In this document: in pieces, positions 17,701 to 24,524 of the stretch
Layout: every line of letters starts with the position of its first letter
Numbering within the stretch: the first letter of the stretch is position 1
Assembly (NCBI GenBank): GCA_964499425.1
Contig: CAZCLD010000001.1
Span: 1-57,828, forward strand
Direction: 5' to 3'
Length of the DNA: 57,828 bases
From: JAQBYK01 sp964499425
Lineage (GTDB): Bacteria; Patescibacteriota; Gracilibacteria; UBA1369; LOWO2-01-FULL-3
Position numbers and translations under genes: made by a program
The notes under the pieces: generated by a model
Seen by the model: only the letters and a program-made list of their open reading frames with translations
Database searches by the model: none
What the model was told of the DNA's origin: nothing

Positions 17701-19306
17701 CATTGTCAAATAGGAACTGGGTAGTCCTTGTGGAGCCATCTATAACATCTCCTTGAAGGATATAAGTCTCTGTATCTCCCTTTGCGATCGAAATTGGATC
17801 ATCACGGAAATCAAATCTTACAGCCTTGTCGGTAGTCCCATCAGCTACAACTAACATTTCATTACCAGAATCAGCCTGGTCCACCCATGCTAGATTTGTT
17901 ACATCTCCATCACTTGAATTTCCATTATTCCTTAATAACAATTCTACAATTTCGAGGTTTTCGTTAGCACCAGCGGCAAAAGAGAATTTTGCAATTGGCT
18001 GATTCTCTGTTCCCATCTTTACGTTTCTAGTTGTTGTAGAATATGTTTCAGAATCGACAACTAAAGTACCAACACTTGTACCACCATCTACAGTTCCGAA
18101 AGAAACTCCCCAGATTGTAGAATCAAGTCCAGTAACTGTACCTGCACCTGCATCAAGAGCACTTAGTCCAAATTGGACAGTCCCAGATTCGGCAGCGGCA
18201 TCAAGATTAATCTTAACGTCAATGTCAACTTCGCTATTTGCAGGGACTACTACAGGGTCAGCAAATGTTAGTGTTGCTACAGCTTCAGAAACAGAAACTA
18301 TGTTCCCATATCTTGTGTCACCCACCCAAGCACTTACGCCTGAAACATTCGAATCAGTTGAAAGACCTGTTTTTGCCAATGTTATTCCATCAACGCTTCC
18401 TCCTTCAGCACCTGCTTCAAGAGTAACTGATAGAACGTGGTTGTAAGCAGTACCATCACCTAGAGTGGTAGTTCCTGGGTTGTTGTCAGAAAGGCTCACT
18501 GTTAGATCACCTTCTTCAACTGGTACAACAACTTCGTCATCGTCATCATCAGCGTCGTCGTCATCAGCATCATCGTCATCATCGTCGTCTGCATCATCGT
18601 CATCATCGTCTCCTTCTACTGGTTCAGCTCCTGAACAGTCGTCACTTACGACAGCTCCGCTTCCTCCGTTGTGTGCTACGTAAGCCATCTTCACAACAGC
18701 TCCCTTAGTTACAGCATCACCTGGGTGAGCTGTTCCATCAGGGAATCCTCCTAGAATCTTTGTACCTTCGTCATTTTCATAACAGTAGGTAGCTCCTAGG
18801 TAAGAATCAAACCAGTCGCTCGCACTTACGTCGCTGAACTTGTCTGCACCATCTTGTCCGTCTAGGACAGGAAGATCAAATGCCTTCAAGATGACTTTTG
18901 CAGCCTCAGCACGGTTTAGCTCAGCACCTGGCCTTACAGTTAGAGGATCAGAGCCTGTATCTCCGGTGAAAACACCGTTGTTATAGGCGACACCTAGATA
19001 TGTGTCATACCATGCTCCAGCAACTGAATCGCTAAAGATAGCTGAACCTAAAGTGCCGTCTCCCTCTAAGTCAGCGAGACATACACTCAGTTTTGCGGTT
19101 TCCGCTCTATTCGCGCCTTTGTCAACTTCGAATGTATCCTTTGAGTCATCTACACACTCATTGGTTACACCCCAGTCAACAGCGGCCTTTGCCCAGTGGT
19201 CTGCACCGACATCGCTGAATGCAGCGAATACGGCCTGCGTAACCACAAGGCTTGAGAGAATCGCCACCACTGCCGTGGAGGCAATAAATTTTCTCAGTTT
19301 GCCCAT
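14744..19306 (-). CDS. giant S-layer-type protein with N-terminal SLH repeats
   Basis: A 1520-aa exoprotein. The signal peptide (MGKLRKFIASTAVVAILSSL, cleaved near AVFA) is followed by three SLH repeats in the first about 215 residues (FSDVGADHWAKAAVDW, FSDSVAGAWYDTYLGVAY, FSDVSASDWFDSYLGATY). An extreme Asp-rich linker follows (about residues 233-265, more than 25 Asp), then more than 1200 residues of Thr/Ser/Gly/Ala-rich beta-sandwich repeats with recurrent TVDV/TVLVDV strands. It is a candidate structural S-layer protein; the acidic linker suggests Ca2+ binding. A strong terminator follows the gene. Cysteine is almost absent, as usual for S-layer proteins. Confidence 0.9.
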   Translation of the reverse strand: MGKLRKFIASTAVVAILSSLVVTQAVFAAFSDVGADHWAKAAVDWGVTNECVDDSKDTFEVDKGANRAETAKLSVCLADLEGDGTLGSAIFSDSVAGAWYDTYLGVAYNNGVFTGDTGSDPLTVRPGAELNRAEAAKVILKAFDLPVLDGQDGADKFSDVSASDWFDSYLGATYCYENDEGTKILGGFPDGTAHPGDAVTKGAVVKMAYVAHNGGSGAVVSDDCSGAEPVEGDDDDDDADDDDDDDADDDDADDDDDEVVVPVEEGDLTVSLSDNNPGTTTLGDGTAYNHVLSVTLEAGAEGGSVDGITLAKTGLSTDSNVSGVSAWVGDTRYGNIVSVSEAVATLTFADPVVVPANSEVDIDVKINLDAAAESGTVQFGLSALDAGAGTVTGLDSTIWGVSFGTVDGGTSVGTLVVDSETYSTTTRNVKMGTENQPIAKFSFAAGANENLEIVELLLRNNGNSSDGDVTNLAWVDQADSGNEMLVVADGTTDKAVRFDFRDDPISIAKGDTETYILQGDVIDGSTRTTQFLFDNDYDVIVNGMTTGAGILPTAGANESTAFPVGDRDSSATFNQITGEEGSLSVSKDSSSASGNIGVGGKQMPVGTWKLEATGEDIEVRKVAFDLDNGDADSLSTDTNITGTVKLVKDYGTEDEATVYSIAATDEDLHDGVVTANTDQQFTMATYFTVEAGETATLTVLVDVLSTAAAGLTMQAEMANVYYKRLSSGTYNTAITTTVPANTLTSETPSVSMSINNDVPSGSIVAGLSEALVGSFNLQANSASGVSVQTIILDVDVTGQTAIAEVTNLLLKDHATGEQIGSTVSSPVADENSFNVSGDLEIAASETATVDVYANLSTAAATATATGTVQITTDAAADVVYVGDISNSSSSTGIAAAVNLQTMTTRGGGTLTVSRPNQTAQSVVHASETGVQMLAFTVESKYEDIKMDKIYVSTSNASGNMTNFTLKNTEGTTLKSGATVVSNTVTFSGLGEILEKDDNETYYVYADITNTGAMSSAVLGSTRLNGIDATGQSSGATIVETSSTTEIGSASSIGHYAIGDVVLDSQTAGLIGMVTTTAANDDGFALTTGPVGVLENGEMELAMPILATDYIAKLPVVDKWLVPAAASNGNPAYAVGDLIYYLNLEDADTSNGLCVITSAVTINTIDDGDNITMSCEGEDAAAHALAEGDRITRIKTGGTAIADEDADDLENAWTQGDIVWFVDDTTATNTGLYTVMDTFAAGGNASAPDALFDGITLTAEADDMYVFSAVEKDEYSTASANSYAAGEIVVIADESAGAMSEFYVIDENFAAGTSFAANTDITDPDLTLATDDIISKLWNAGTVGSVKVLHDTEPVVSLSSEAVSSGIIGADQKVAVFDIKADGPRDLYIKSVTLKCTGSYSTNAGVLDNSFKLYVDDVLKVTQAATSCITGQALTLPNPGTKVIAGQSAQFEIWYDTAATSGQASGESLQIKIDGTAGQPNSGGLSWYYTAADPSPGTEPTYATPTTYLDGYPVSGPTLTY

Positions 19307-19860
19307 ATTATTTGTGGGTTAAAGAAATATTAATAAAGTAAACAGATAAAAGTTTGTATATATATTAAAGTTTTTCTCTTCTGTGTAAGAAGATTAAAAC
19401 GATTCTTTTTATTATTAGGTCTGGCCTGGTTTTCAATGATCCAATTTTCGGACTAGTCACAAGCTAATATTACCCATAAAACGAGGGCAGCGCCCTCTAC
19501 AATTCCTGGCTTTTAATAGCTATTTTTCTGATCTTTTAGTGTTTTTTCGCAAGTTCTATTGTTCAAAGTAAAATTTATCAGAGTGACTATACAGCGTCAA
19601 TTATTTTAAATCTGTTTAGTCGAAGTGCTTTTGTCTAATTAAATCTTTGGTGTGTAGGTAGTTGTTGGTTTTGCCTTTTCCCTAGCGATTTCTCATTCTT
19701 CGAACAGTTGCTTTGTATAACTGCTCTTTTCTGTTTCTGTTTCAAAATTTAGGGTGACATATTTTGCTGTTATTGTGTCGTTTGACTAGTCGTGTTTTTC
19801 TCCTTTGCGAGGTTTACAAATTCTATTTTGTTGTTTTGGCATACGTGTTAATATCTTGGC
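19307..19860 (+). other. 554-bp intergenic region between divergent SLH and glycosyltransferase genes
   Basis: AT-rich and without a convincing ORF. The first about 130 bp upstream of the SLH gene contain TA-rich tracts (TATATATATTA near 19362-19372) suitable for its promoter. A small perfect hairpin GAGGGC-AGC-GCCCTC is at 19483-19497. The right end carries the glycosyltransferase promoter. Otherwise nothing is recognised. Confidence 0.5.
19828..19854 (+). promoter_or_regulatory. leaderless promoter of glycosyltransferase 19861
   Basis: An extended -10 TGT-TAATAT (TAATAT at 19849-19854) lies 6 nt before ATG 19861, with a weak -35 TTGTTG at 19828-19833 (15-bp spacer). The architecture matches the enolase promoter. 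Confidence 0.45.
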
Positions 19861-21231
19861 ATGAAGAGAGTACTTATTATTGGCAACGCTCCTCTTCCAG
19901 GGGAAAATACAAAATCGCGTCCAGCTGCGGGTCTTCGGACACATCAATTCCTACAGCCTCTCCTAGGAAAACGATTTCACATTAAGCTTGTTACGATTGC
20001 GATGCCTGAATGTTATGATCAGGAGCCGGCGCAGCTTACCACCGAACACTCTGATAGGTTTACTGAGTATAGGGTTTCTAAGAATGACCCCAATCTTCTC
20101 CGCTTTATTCAAGGCATACACGACGAATTTCACCCTGATGCGATTGTCTCTATCAATACTCACCCCTCCTACATAATTTCGCAAATTGAATCGCGAGCAC
20201 CTCTCTGGACCGACTTAAATGGCTGGATTATTGCCGAGGCTCAAGCGCAGGCTTATAAAAATGATAGCAATGACTACATCCCCCACTATTATGGTATGGA
20301 GCGATCTATATTAAGGAGAGCTGACAAGGTATCTGTTGTTTCTGAGGCTCAACGTTTTTGCACATATGGTGAGCTGGGAACATTGGGCCGCCTGAACAAG
20401 GAGAGCTTTGGTTATGAGTTTTGCCATCATATAGCTAATGGGACTGAGTGGTTTGAAGGAGAAGACGCATCAAATGAATATGCAGTTTTTAAGAATGTTC
20501 CTGAGGATGCCTTTGTATTACTTTGGGTGGGTGGATATAACACCTGGGTTGATGAGGTTAATCTGTTTAAGGCGGTGGAAGACGCTATGAAGAAGTGCCC
20601 TAAGCTTTATTTTGTTTCTACTGGTGGGCAGATAGGAGGTTTGGATAATAGGACCTTTGAAAAGTTTAAGGCGATGATAAGTCACTCAGAGCTAAGAGAG
20701 CGTTTTATTTTCTTAGGCTGGGTAGAAACTAAGACTATTCCTTATGTATATAGTCGTGGTGATGTCGGGATAAATGTGGATCGCCGTTGTACTGAGACTC
20801 TTACAGGTGCGCGCAACCGAATCAATGAAATGATGAAGTTTGGACTTCCTGTGATCACGACCCTTGGGAGCGAGATTTCTTATGAAGTTGCCAGGGCTGA
20901 GGCTGGCATAGCCGTAAAGAGTGGCAAGCATGAGCTTTTAACAGATGCAATTTGTTCTATGTATGAGGAATGGCACGGTGGGCAGGAGCGTCAAAGCGTT
21001 CGTTTTAAGCGTTATCAAAAAAATGGAAGAAAATTCATCGAAGAATCTTGTAATTACGCGGAGACAGTGAAACCCCTATTAAGGTGGCTGGAAAACCCAC
21101 GACCCGCTCCGGACCGAAATGTCTCCTTGAATTTTAGGCAGGCTCGTTCACTTAGGACTGCTTTTAGATACCTTCGAGAAAATGGTGTAAAAAAATCCTG
21201 GGTGAAATTCCTTCAAAAAGTGAAACGCTAA
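19861..21231 (+). CDS. GT4-like glycosyltransferase
   Basis: A 456-aa protein with a GT-B outline: N-terminal MKRVLIIGNAPLPGENTKSR, a middle LLWVGGYNTWVDEVNLFKAV segment (start of the second Rossmann domain), FIFLGWVETKTIPYVYSRGD, and the donor-site region TGARNRINEMMKFGLPVITT. It probably transfers a sugar in cell-surface glycan synthesis; donor and acceptor are unknown. It is monocistronic, with a terminator immediately after the stop. The basic C-terminal tail (SWVKFLQKVKR) could contact the membrane. Confidence 0.8.
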   Translation: MKRVLIIGNAPLPGENTKSRPAAGLRTHQFLQPLLGKRFHIKLVTIAMPECYDQEPAQLTTEHSDRFTEYRVSKNDPNLLRFIQGIHDEFHPDAIVSINTHPSYIISQIESRAPLWTDLNGWIIAEAQAQAYKNDSNDYIPHYYGMERSILRRADKVSVVSEAQRFCTYGELGTLGRLNKESFGYEFCHHIANGTEWFEGEDASNEYAVFKNVPEDAFVLLWVGGYNTWVDEVNLFKAVEDAMKKCPKLYFVSTGGQIGGLDNRTFEKFKAMISHSELRERFIFLGWVETKTIPYVYSRGDVGINVDRRCTETLTGARNRINEMMKFGLPVITTLGSEISYEVARAEAGIAVKSGKHELLTDAICSMYEEWHGGQERQSVRFKRYQKNGRKFIEESCNYAETVKPLLRWLENPRPAPDRNVSLNFRQARSLRTAFRYLRENGVKKSWVKFLQKVKR

Positions 21232-21263
21232 AAAAAAGCCCCACCGAGTTGGCGAGGCTTTTT
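21231..21263. terminator. bidirectional terminator between convergent genes
   Basis: Arms AAAAAGCC (21233-21240) and GGCTTTTT (21256-21263) enclose an imperfect inner stem. A and T runs on both sides serve the glycosyltransferase (plus) and the channel-like gene (minus). Confidence 0.75.
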
Positions 21264-21279
21264 CCTAATGTGAGAATTC

Positions 21280-21954
21280 TTATAACTTCTTCTTTATGTC
21301 ACTTAGCCATTTCGAAGCGTGTTCCTTTCCTCCAAGTCCGAAAGCAAGTGCAGAAGCACCAGCAAATCCATAGACGATAGCTTGGAAAAGTGTGTCGAGC
21401 TGTGCAGTTTCAATTCCCAACTGCTTAAGTCCTGGCAAAAGAGCTGTAACGATGATGCCCCATTTAGCAAGATTAGCTAAAAGTTTTGGAGAATGCATCT
21501 TTGCTCCCTTGACTGCTCTGTGTACGATCTCGTAGACGAAATTACCTGCTACAAAACCGATCAGAACAATCACAATTGCAATTGCCACATTTGGAAGGTA
21601 GCTGGCAATCTTTTGTAGGAAGTCGTTAATGTCTGTTAGGCCAAGAATATTGGCTACAGCCATCAATACAACTACAATCAAGAACCACTTTACCAACCAT
21701 CCCAGAATTCCAGAGATTTTGATTTTACCGAAAGCTTTGAAGGTCTTATTAATTCCAAGCTTATCGACAAGATCATCTACCTTGGTGATTTCAACTAATT
21801 TTGCAATTAGTTTACCAAGTGCACTAGCAACAAGCAGCCCAACTATGAGGACCACCAATGCCGCTAGCAGGTTTGGAAGATAGCCAATTACCGTATCAAA
21901 CAGATTCTGCATTGATGCGGTTACGGCCTCTCTCCAAGTGTCAAACTTTTCCAT
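21280..21954 (-). CDS. conserved-TM-helix (MscS-related) membrane protein
   Basis: A 224-aa protein with four to five hydrophobic helices. Two copies of the conserved TM-helix repeat (PF05552 type) are visible: YLPNLLAALVVLIVGLLVAS and YLPNVAIAIVIVLIGFVAGN. Related proteins are annotated as mechanosensitive-channel-like, but the MscS beta domain is missing, so channel activity is not established. The C-terminus is basic (LSDIKKKL). It is followed by a shared terminator and convergent with a glycosyltransferase. Confidence 0.75.
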   Translation of the reverse strand: MEKFDTWREAVTASMQNLFDTVIGYLPNLLAALVVLIVGLLVASALGKLIAKLVEITKVDDLVDKLGINKTFKAFGKIKISGILGWLVKWFLIVVVLMAVANILGLTDINDFLQKIASYLPNVAIAIVIVLIGFVAGNFVYEIVHRAVKGAKMHSPKLLANLAKWGIIVTALLPGLKQLGIETAQLDTLFQAIVYGFAGASALAFGLGGKEHASKWLSDIKKKL

Positions 21955-22022
21955 ATGAATAAGGTTATGGATAAATCACCTATATATTCGCAAATTTCTT
22001 CAGAAATTGCAATAATTCCTTT

Positions 22023-22634
22023 TTATTGGGCTAGTTCGAGAACTGTGATTATGTCCCCTGCTTCGTTGTCGTAGCCTTCGATCACAAGCTCCAAAGTATC
22101 CAAAGTGTCAGTCTCTGATACCTCATAATAGACACCAGAAGTTATGGTTTCTCCAACAGCGATATCTCCATATGGGTATATATCATCCACTTCGTCGTCA
22201 CCTATTAGGAATGTTTCATAGTCACCTTCACCTGCATTGCTGTTGAGCGAGTATGCAGTAGTGTTGAAATAATACGGCTCATCGCCAATATTTGTGACAG
22301 TCACTCCTAAGCGAACGAACATGTTGCCATCATCAGGATCCAAAATTGGCTCTGCTTTCTCAGGCCAAAAATTGAAAGTCACAGAATTGACTTCCACCTC
22401 CGCCTGGGCGTCGAAGTATTGGATGACAGCCTTGGTTCCGACGAGCTCTACCTCGCCCTCTAAAGTTACTGCTGGCTCTTCTTCTACAGCTTCTTCTACC
22501 ACTTCTTCTGAAGATTCCTCTGTTGCTATTTCTGCATCGGCATCCTCAGTTGTATCTGATTTGCTACATCCTACGAGAGAGGTCGTTATTAGGAGAATTG
22601 CGGCCAAAGTGATTAATAATTTTTTTGTAAGCAT
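22023..22634 (-). CDS. lipoprotein with DUF4352-like domain
   Basis: A 203-aa protein. Signal peptide MLTKKLLITLAAILLITTSL ends in lipobox LVGC. A Glu-rich spacer (about residues 28-55) precedes an immunoglobulin-like domain containing FVRLGVTVTNIGDEPYYFN and AVGETITSGVYYEV, the pattern of DUF4352/telokin-like extracellular domains. ATG 22634 is chosen as the signal-peptide start; nine upstream codons are open. It lies at the edge of the GC-rich tRNA-Glu island, but its composition matches the host. Confidence 0.78.
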   Translation of the reverse strand: MLTKKLLITLAAILLITTSLVGCSKSDTTEDADAEIATEESSEEVVEEAVEEEPAVTLEGEVELVGTKAVIQYFDAQAEVEVNSVTFNFWPEKAEPILDPDDGNMFVRLGVTVTNIGDEPYYFNTTAYSLNSNAGEGDYETFLIGDDEVDDIYPYGDIAVGETITSGVYYEVSETDTLDTLELVIEGYDNEAGDIITVLELAQ

Positions 22635-22703
22635 AGGTACGGGGGTTACTAAAGTACACACAGGTAATTATAGTACTGGTTACGAAAATGGGAAGGGGAA
22701 ATG

Positions 22704-22724
22704 CAATGGTAGCGCCAAGGGGAA
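22704..22724 (+). repeat. direct repeat, att-like (left copy)
   Basis: Twenty-one bases identical to 24336-24356, covering the tRNA-Glu 3' end including CCA. Confidence 0.7.
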
Positions 22725-22818
22725 GTCTCTCCCCATTTTGAAAAAATGGGGGCCCGAGGCATAACCCTACGGGTCGTTGACTTCCTGTTTTCGCCGTGAG
22801 AGAGCGATGTCCTAGCCA
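22704..22818 (-). pseudogene. degenerate tRNA-Glu copy with inserted hairpin
   Basis: On the minus strand, the segment GGCTAGGACATCGCTCTCTC and CACGGCG matches the D/anticodon region of the tRNA-Glu at 24339..24413 (anticodon loop CTCTCAC kept), and CCCCTTGGCGCTACCATTG matches its 3' end. Between them about 60 nt are inserted or replaced, including a perfect 9-bp hairpin CCCCATTTT-AAAATGGGG (22731-22751). The 5' acceptor strand is missing and the T arm is altered, so it cannot be a working tRNA. Confidence 0.6.
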
Positions 22819-22925
22819 TTAGGCTTGACACTGTGGCTGTTTTAATGTACTATCACGTGCTGATTGTTTATGTTCCTTTTCCAGATTTCAATAATTGCTG
22901 AGAAATGGAACTGATAATCTGCCCT

Positions 22926-22953
22926 TTGACAGTTTGGTTAGATAGAAAATAAT
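22926..22953 (+). promoter_or_regulatory. promoter of the Cys-rich lipoprotein gene
   Basis: A perfect TTGACA (22926-22931), 16-bp spacer and AATAAT (22948-22953) predict a transcript with a leader of about 105 nt before ATG 23065. This consensus form contrasts with the leaderless promoters of host genes. Confidence 0.5.
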
Positions 22954-23064
22954 TTTCCCGTAGACTATGCCCTGGTGGGCTTTACTCGGGAAATCGAATA
23001 TATGCCTTAGCCGATGGCAGCCTTGGAGGGCAAAAGTCGGTTGTCGAATTTTTTGGGGGGTGTC

Positions 23065-24210
23065 ATGAAGACGCTCATGGTCCGTGTCCTGTTCCTGTTC
23101 GCGTTTCTCTTCATCGGAGCTTGTGGCCCGACCTACCTCTACGGGGCAACTACCCCCGCGGAGATCATCCAGAACGACGCTGAAGATTCCTCGACCTACA
23201 ACTCCAACTCGGTCGCCCTGATGGGCGCCGAGGACTTCTGGCCCGCCTCCCCCATCACCGTTGTTGGTAACCTGGAGACAGTGGGTCTTTTCCCGCACTG
23301 CCCGGTGGATCGTCCTCTGTACTATCGAGTCGATGACTGCCAGGAGGATTTCAAGCTCCAGCGGGGCTACTGCACGGCCTTCGATGAGGCCCCGCCAGAG
23401 GGGATCTGTGATAAGAAACAGGTTCCTTTCATCACTGCCGCTAACTGTCTTGGCTGTATTCTACCGGGAATCAGTCGTACTGGATGGTGGTGGGGTGTAC
23501 AGATCCCCAGCGATGTGCCCCGCTGGCATCGGTCCGATGGGTACGTCTTCGTCGCACCGGACAAGTTCCTGTGTCCCCTCGGTGCCTACCCCTACGCCTC
23601 CGGCCTTACGCGCGACTGCATCTGGGACCTGTCCAAGTGCGAGACCGGCTTCGTGTGGGGCGCCCCGGGTGGTGAAAACCCCTCCTGGAGATCCTGCCGC
23701 GAGCTGAACGGCCGGGGATCGACCGAGAAGAAGCGCGCCTCACCGGAGATCACGATCCAGTGCCACAGCTCAGTCCCAAACTACAACGAGGAGACTGGGC
23801 GATGCGAAAAGTGCCCGAAGGGGATGCATTACCTCGGTGGTGATTTCTGCCTCTGCTCCACCGACGAGATGAGCTGGGAGGGGTCTGTGTGCATGGACAT
23901 ACGCTTCCGGATCCTCAATGAGAGAGTCTTCACCCAGAAGATCTTCAAGCCTACCTGCGAGAAGGCGGGTAAGGTGTTCCTCCGCTGGCAGTTCGATAAT
24001 CGCTGCCTGTCGGTGGACGAGCTCCCGAAGGACCTTCTCCCACACAGACAGAGTACGTTCCCGATCTGCCCCGCGGGGCTGGTCCCACACAGTCACGGCA
24101 TCTGTGTCGAGGAGGGGACCCGAAACGAGGGCTACGTATGGGTTAACGGTGCCTGGAAGTCCTGCGGAGCTGAGGAGATGGAGAAGAAGATAATGATGAT
24201 GGTCGAGTAG
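23065..24210 (+). CDS. Cys-rich GC-rich putative lipoprotein, unknown family
   Basis: A 381-aa protein. Signal peptide MKTLMVRVLFLFAFLFIGAC has lipobox IGAC with Gly at +2. The mature part has about 20 Cys in a loosely repeated pattern (C-x-x-G-x3-(H/Y), e.g. CPKGMHYLGGDFC, CPAGLVPHSHGIC, CPLGAYPYASGLTRDC), suggesting small disulfide-bonded modules like those of secreted Cys-rich proteins. ATG 23065 follows a GGGGGGTG stretch that can act as a Shine-Dalgarno site. Codons are strongly C/G-ending (ATC, GTC, CTC, GAC), unlike every gene outside the second GC-rich block. It is acquired or misassembled. Function unknown. Confidence 0.75.
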   Translation: MKTLMVRVLFLFAFLFIGACGPTYLYGATTPAEIIQNDAEDSSTYNSNSVALMGAEDFWPASPITVVGNLETVGLFPHCPVDRPLYYRVDDCQEDFKLQRGYCTAFDEAPPEGICDKKQVPFITAANCLGCILPGISRTGWWWGVQIPSDVPRWHRSDGYVFVAPDKFLCPLGAYPYASGLTRDCIWDLSKCETGFVWGAPGGENPSWRSCRELNGRGSTEKKRASPEITIQCHSSVPNYNEETGRCEKCPKGMHYLGGDFCLCSTDEMSWEGSVCMDIRFRILNERVFTQKIFKPTCEKAGKVFLRWQFDNRCLSVDELPKDLLPHRQSTFPICPAGLVPHSHGICVEEGTRNEGYVWVNGAWKSCGAEEMEKKIMMMVE

Positions 24211-24219
24211 GAGGAATAC

Positions 24220-24281
24220 AAGGGGGCGGCAGATACTACGATCAGCCAATCCAGCGACAGAATCCTGCCGCCCCCTTTTTC
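24220..24281 (+). terminator. strong terminator of the Cys-rich lipoprotein gene
   Basis: A perfect 13-bp stem, AAGGGGGCGGCAG (24220-24232) and CTGCCGCCCCCTT (24265-24277), with a T tail. It starts 10 bp after the stop codon. Confidence 0.85.
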
Positions 24282-24335
24282 TTTCCTTCAATAGTGCAAA
24301 AATATCTATCTAGCCAAACTGTTTTCTTTTTACTT

Positions 24336-24356
24336 CAATGGTAGCGCCAAGGGGAA
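24336..24356 (+). repeat. direct repeat, att-like (right copy, inside tRNA-Glu)
   Basis: Identical to 22704-22724; it overlaps the 3' acceptor and T arm of the functional tRNA-Glu. Confidence 0.7.
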
Positions 24357-24413
24357 TCGAACCCCTCTTTCCGCCGTGAGAGGGCGGCGTCCTAGCCGAT
24401 AGACGATGGCGCC
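24339..24413 (-). tRNA. tRNA-Glu (anticodon CTC)
   Basis: Complete cloverleaf on the minus strand: acceptor GGCGCCA with TGGCGCT, anticodon stem CCGCC/GGCGG with loop CTCTCAC (anticodon CTC), T arm GAGGGGTTCGATTCCCCTT, and encoded CCA at 24339-24341. The position-1 G pairs with U. Confidence 0.93.
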
Positions 24414-24462
24414 GTGGGTATGGAGATTTTAACGGAGGGCTTGAATTTGTTCAACGCTAATA

Positions 24463-24489
24463 TTTGCACTCTCCGTCTTAGAGTGCTAG
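24463..24489 (+). promoter_or_regulatory. CIRCE operator (HrcA site) upstream of dnaJ
   Basis: TTTGCACTC (24463-24471), nine bases, then GAGTGCTAG (24481-24489) match the CIRCE consensus TTAGCACTC-N9-GAGTGCTAA with two mismatches. It overlaps the -35 box (TAGACA 24487-24492). Repression by HrcA and release on heat shock is the established role of this element; hrcA itself is not in the window. Confidence 0.85.
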
Positions 24490-24515
24490 ACAAGGGAGTT
24501 TTTTAAGGGTATAAT
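24487..24515 (+). promoter_or_regulatory. dnaJ promoter
   Basis: TAGACA (24487-24492), 17-bp spacer and perfect TATAAT (24510-24515). The ATG at 24525 is only 9 nt past the -10, so the mRNA is leaderless or nearly so. Confidence 0.7.
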
Positions 24516-24524
24516 TTTAAGGCT

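Larger units (their letters stand above)
22704..24356. mobile_element. putative tRNA-Glu-anchored island with GC-rich cargo
   Basis: A 21-bp exact direct repeat ending GCGCCAAGGGGAA occurs at 22704-22724 and 24336-24356. The right copy is the 3' end of the intact tRNA-Glu plus three flanking bases, the usual attachment core of tyrosine integrases. Between them is a GC-rich unit (about 23004-24283) with one gene, a promoter and a strong terminator, very different in base and codon use from its surroundings. No integrase is present, so this would be a remnant or a satellite cassette. An assembly chimera is the main alternative. Confidence 0.5.

Noticed and set aside
22704..22818. Group I intron in the tRNA-Glu relic
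   Set aside because: The insert of about 60 nt is far too small, and the flanking tRNA halves are incomplete.
23770..24291. 173-codon minus-strand ORF under the Cys-rich lipoprotein gene
   Set aside because: A shadow frame of GC-rich coding sequence running into the terminator; the plus frame has a signal peptide and lipobox.
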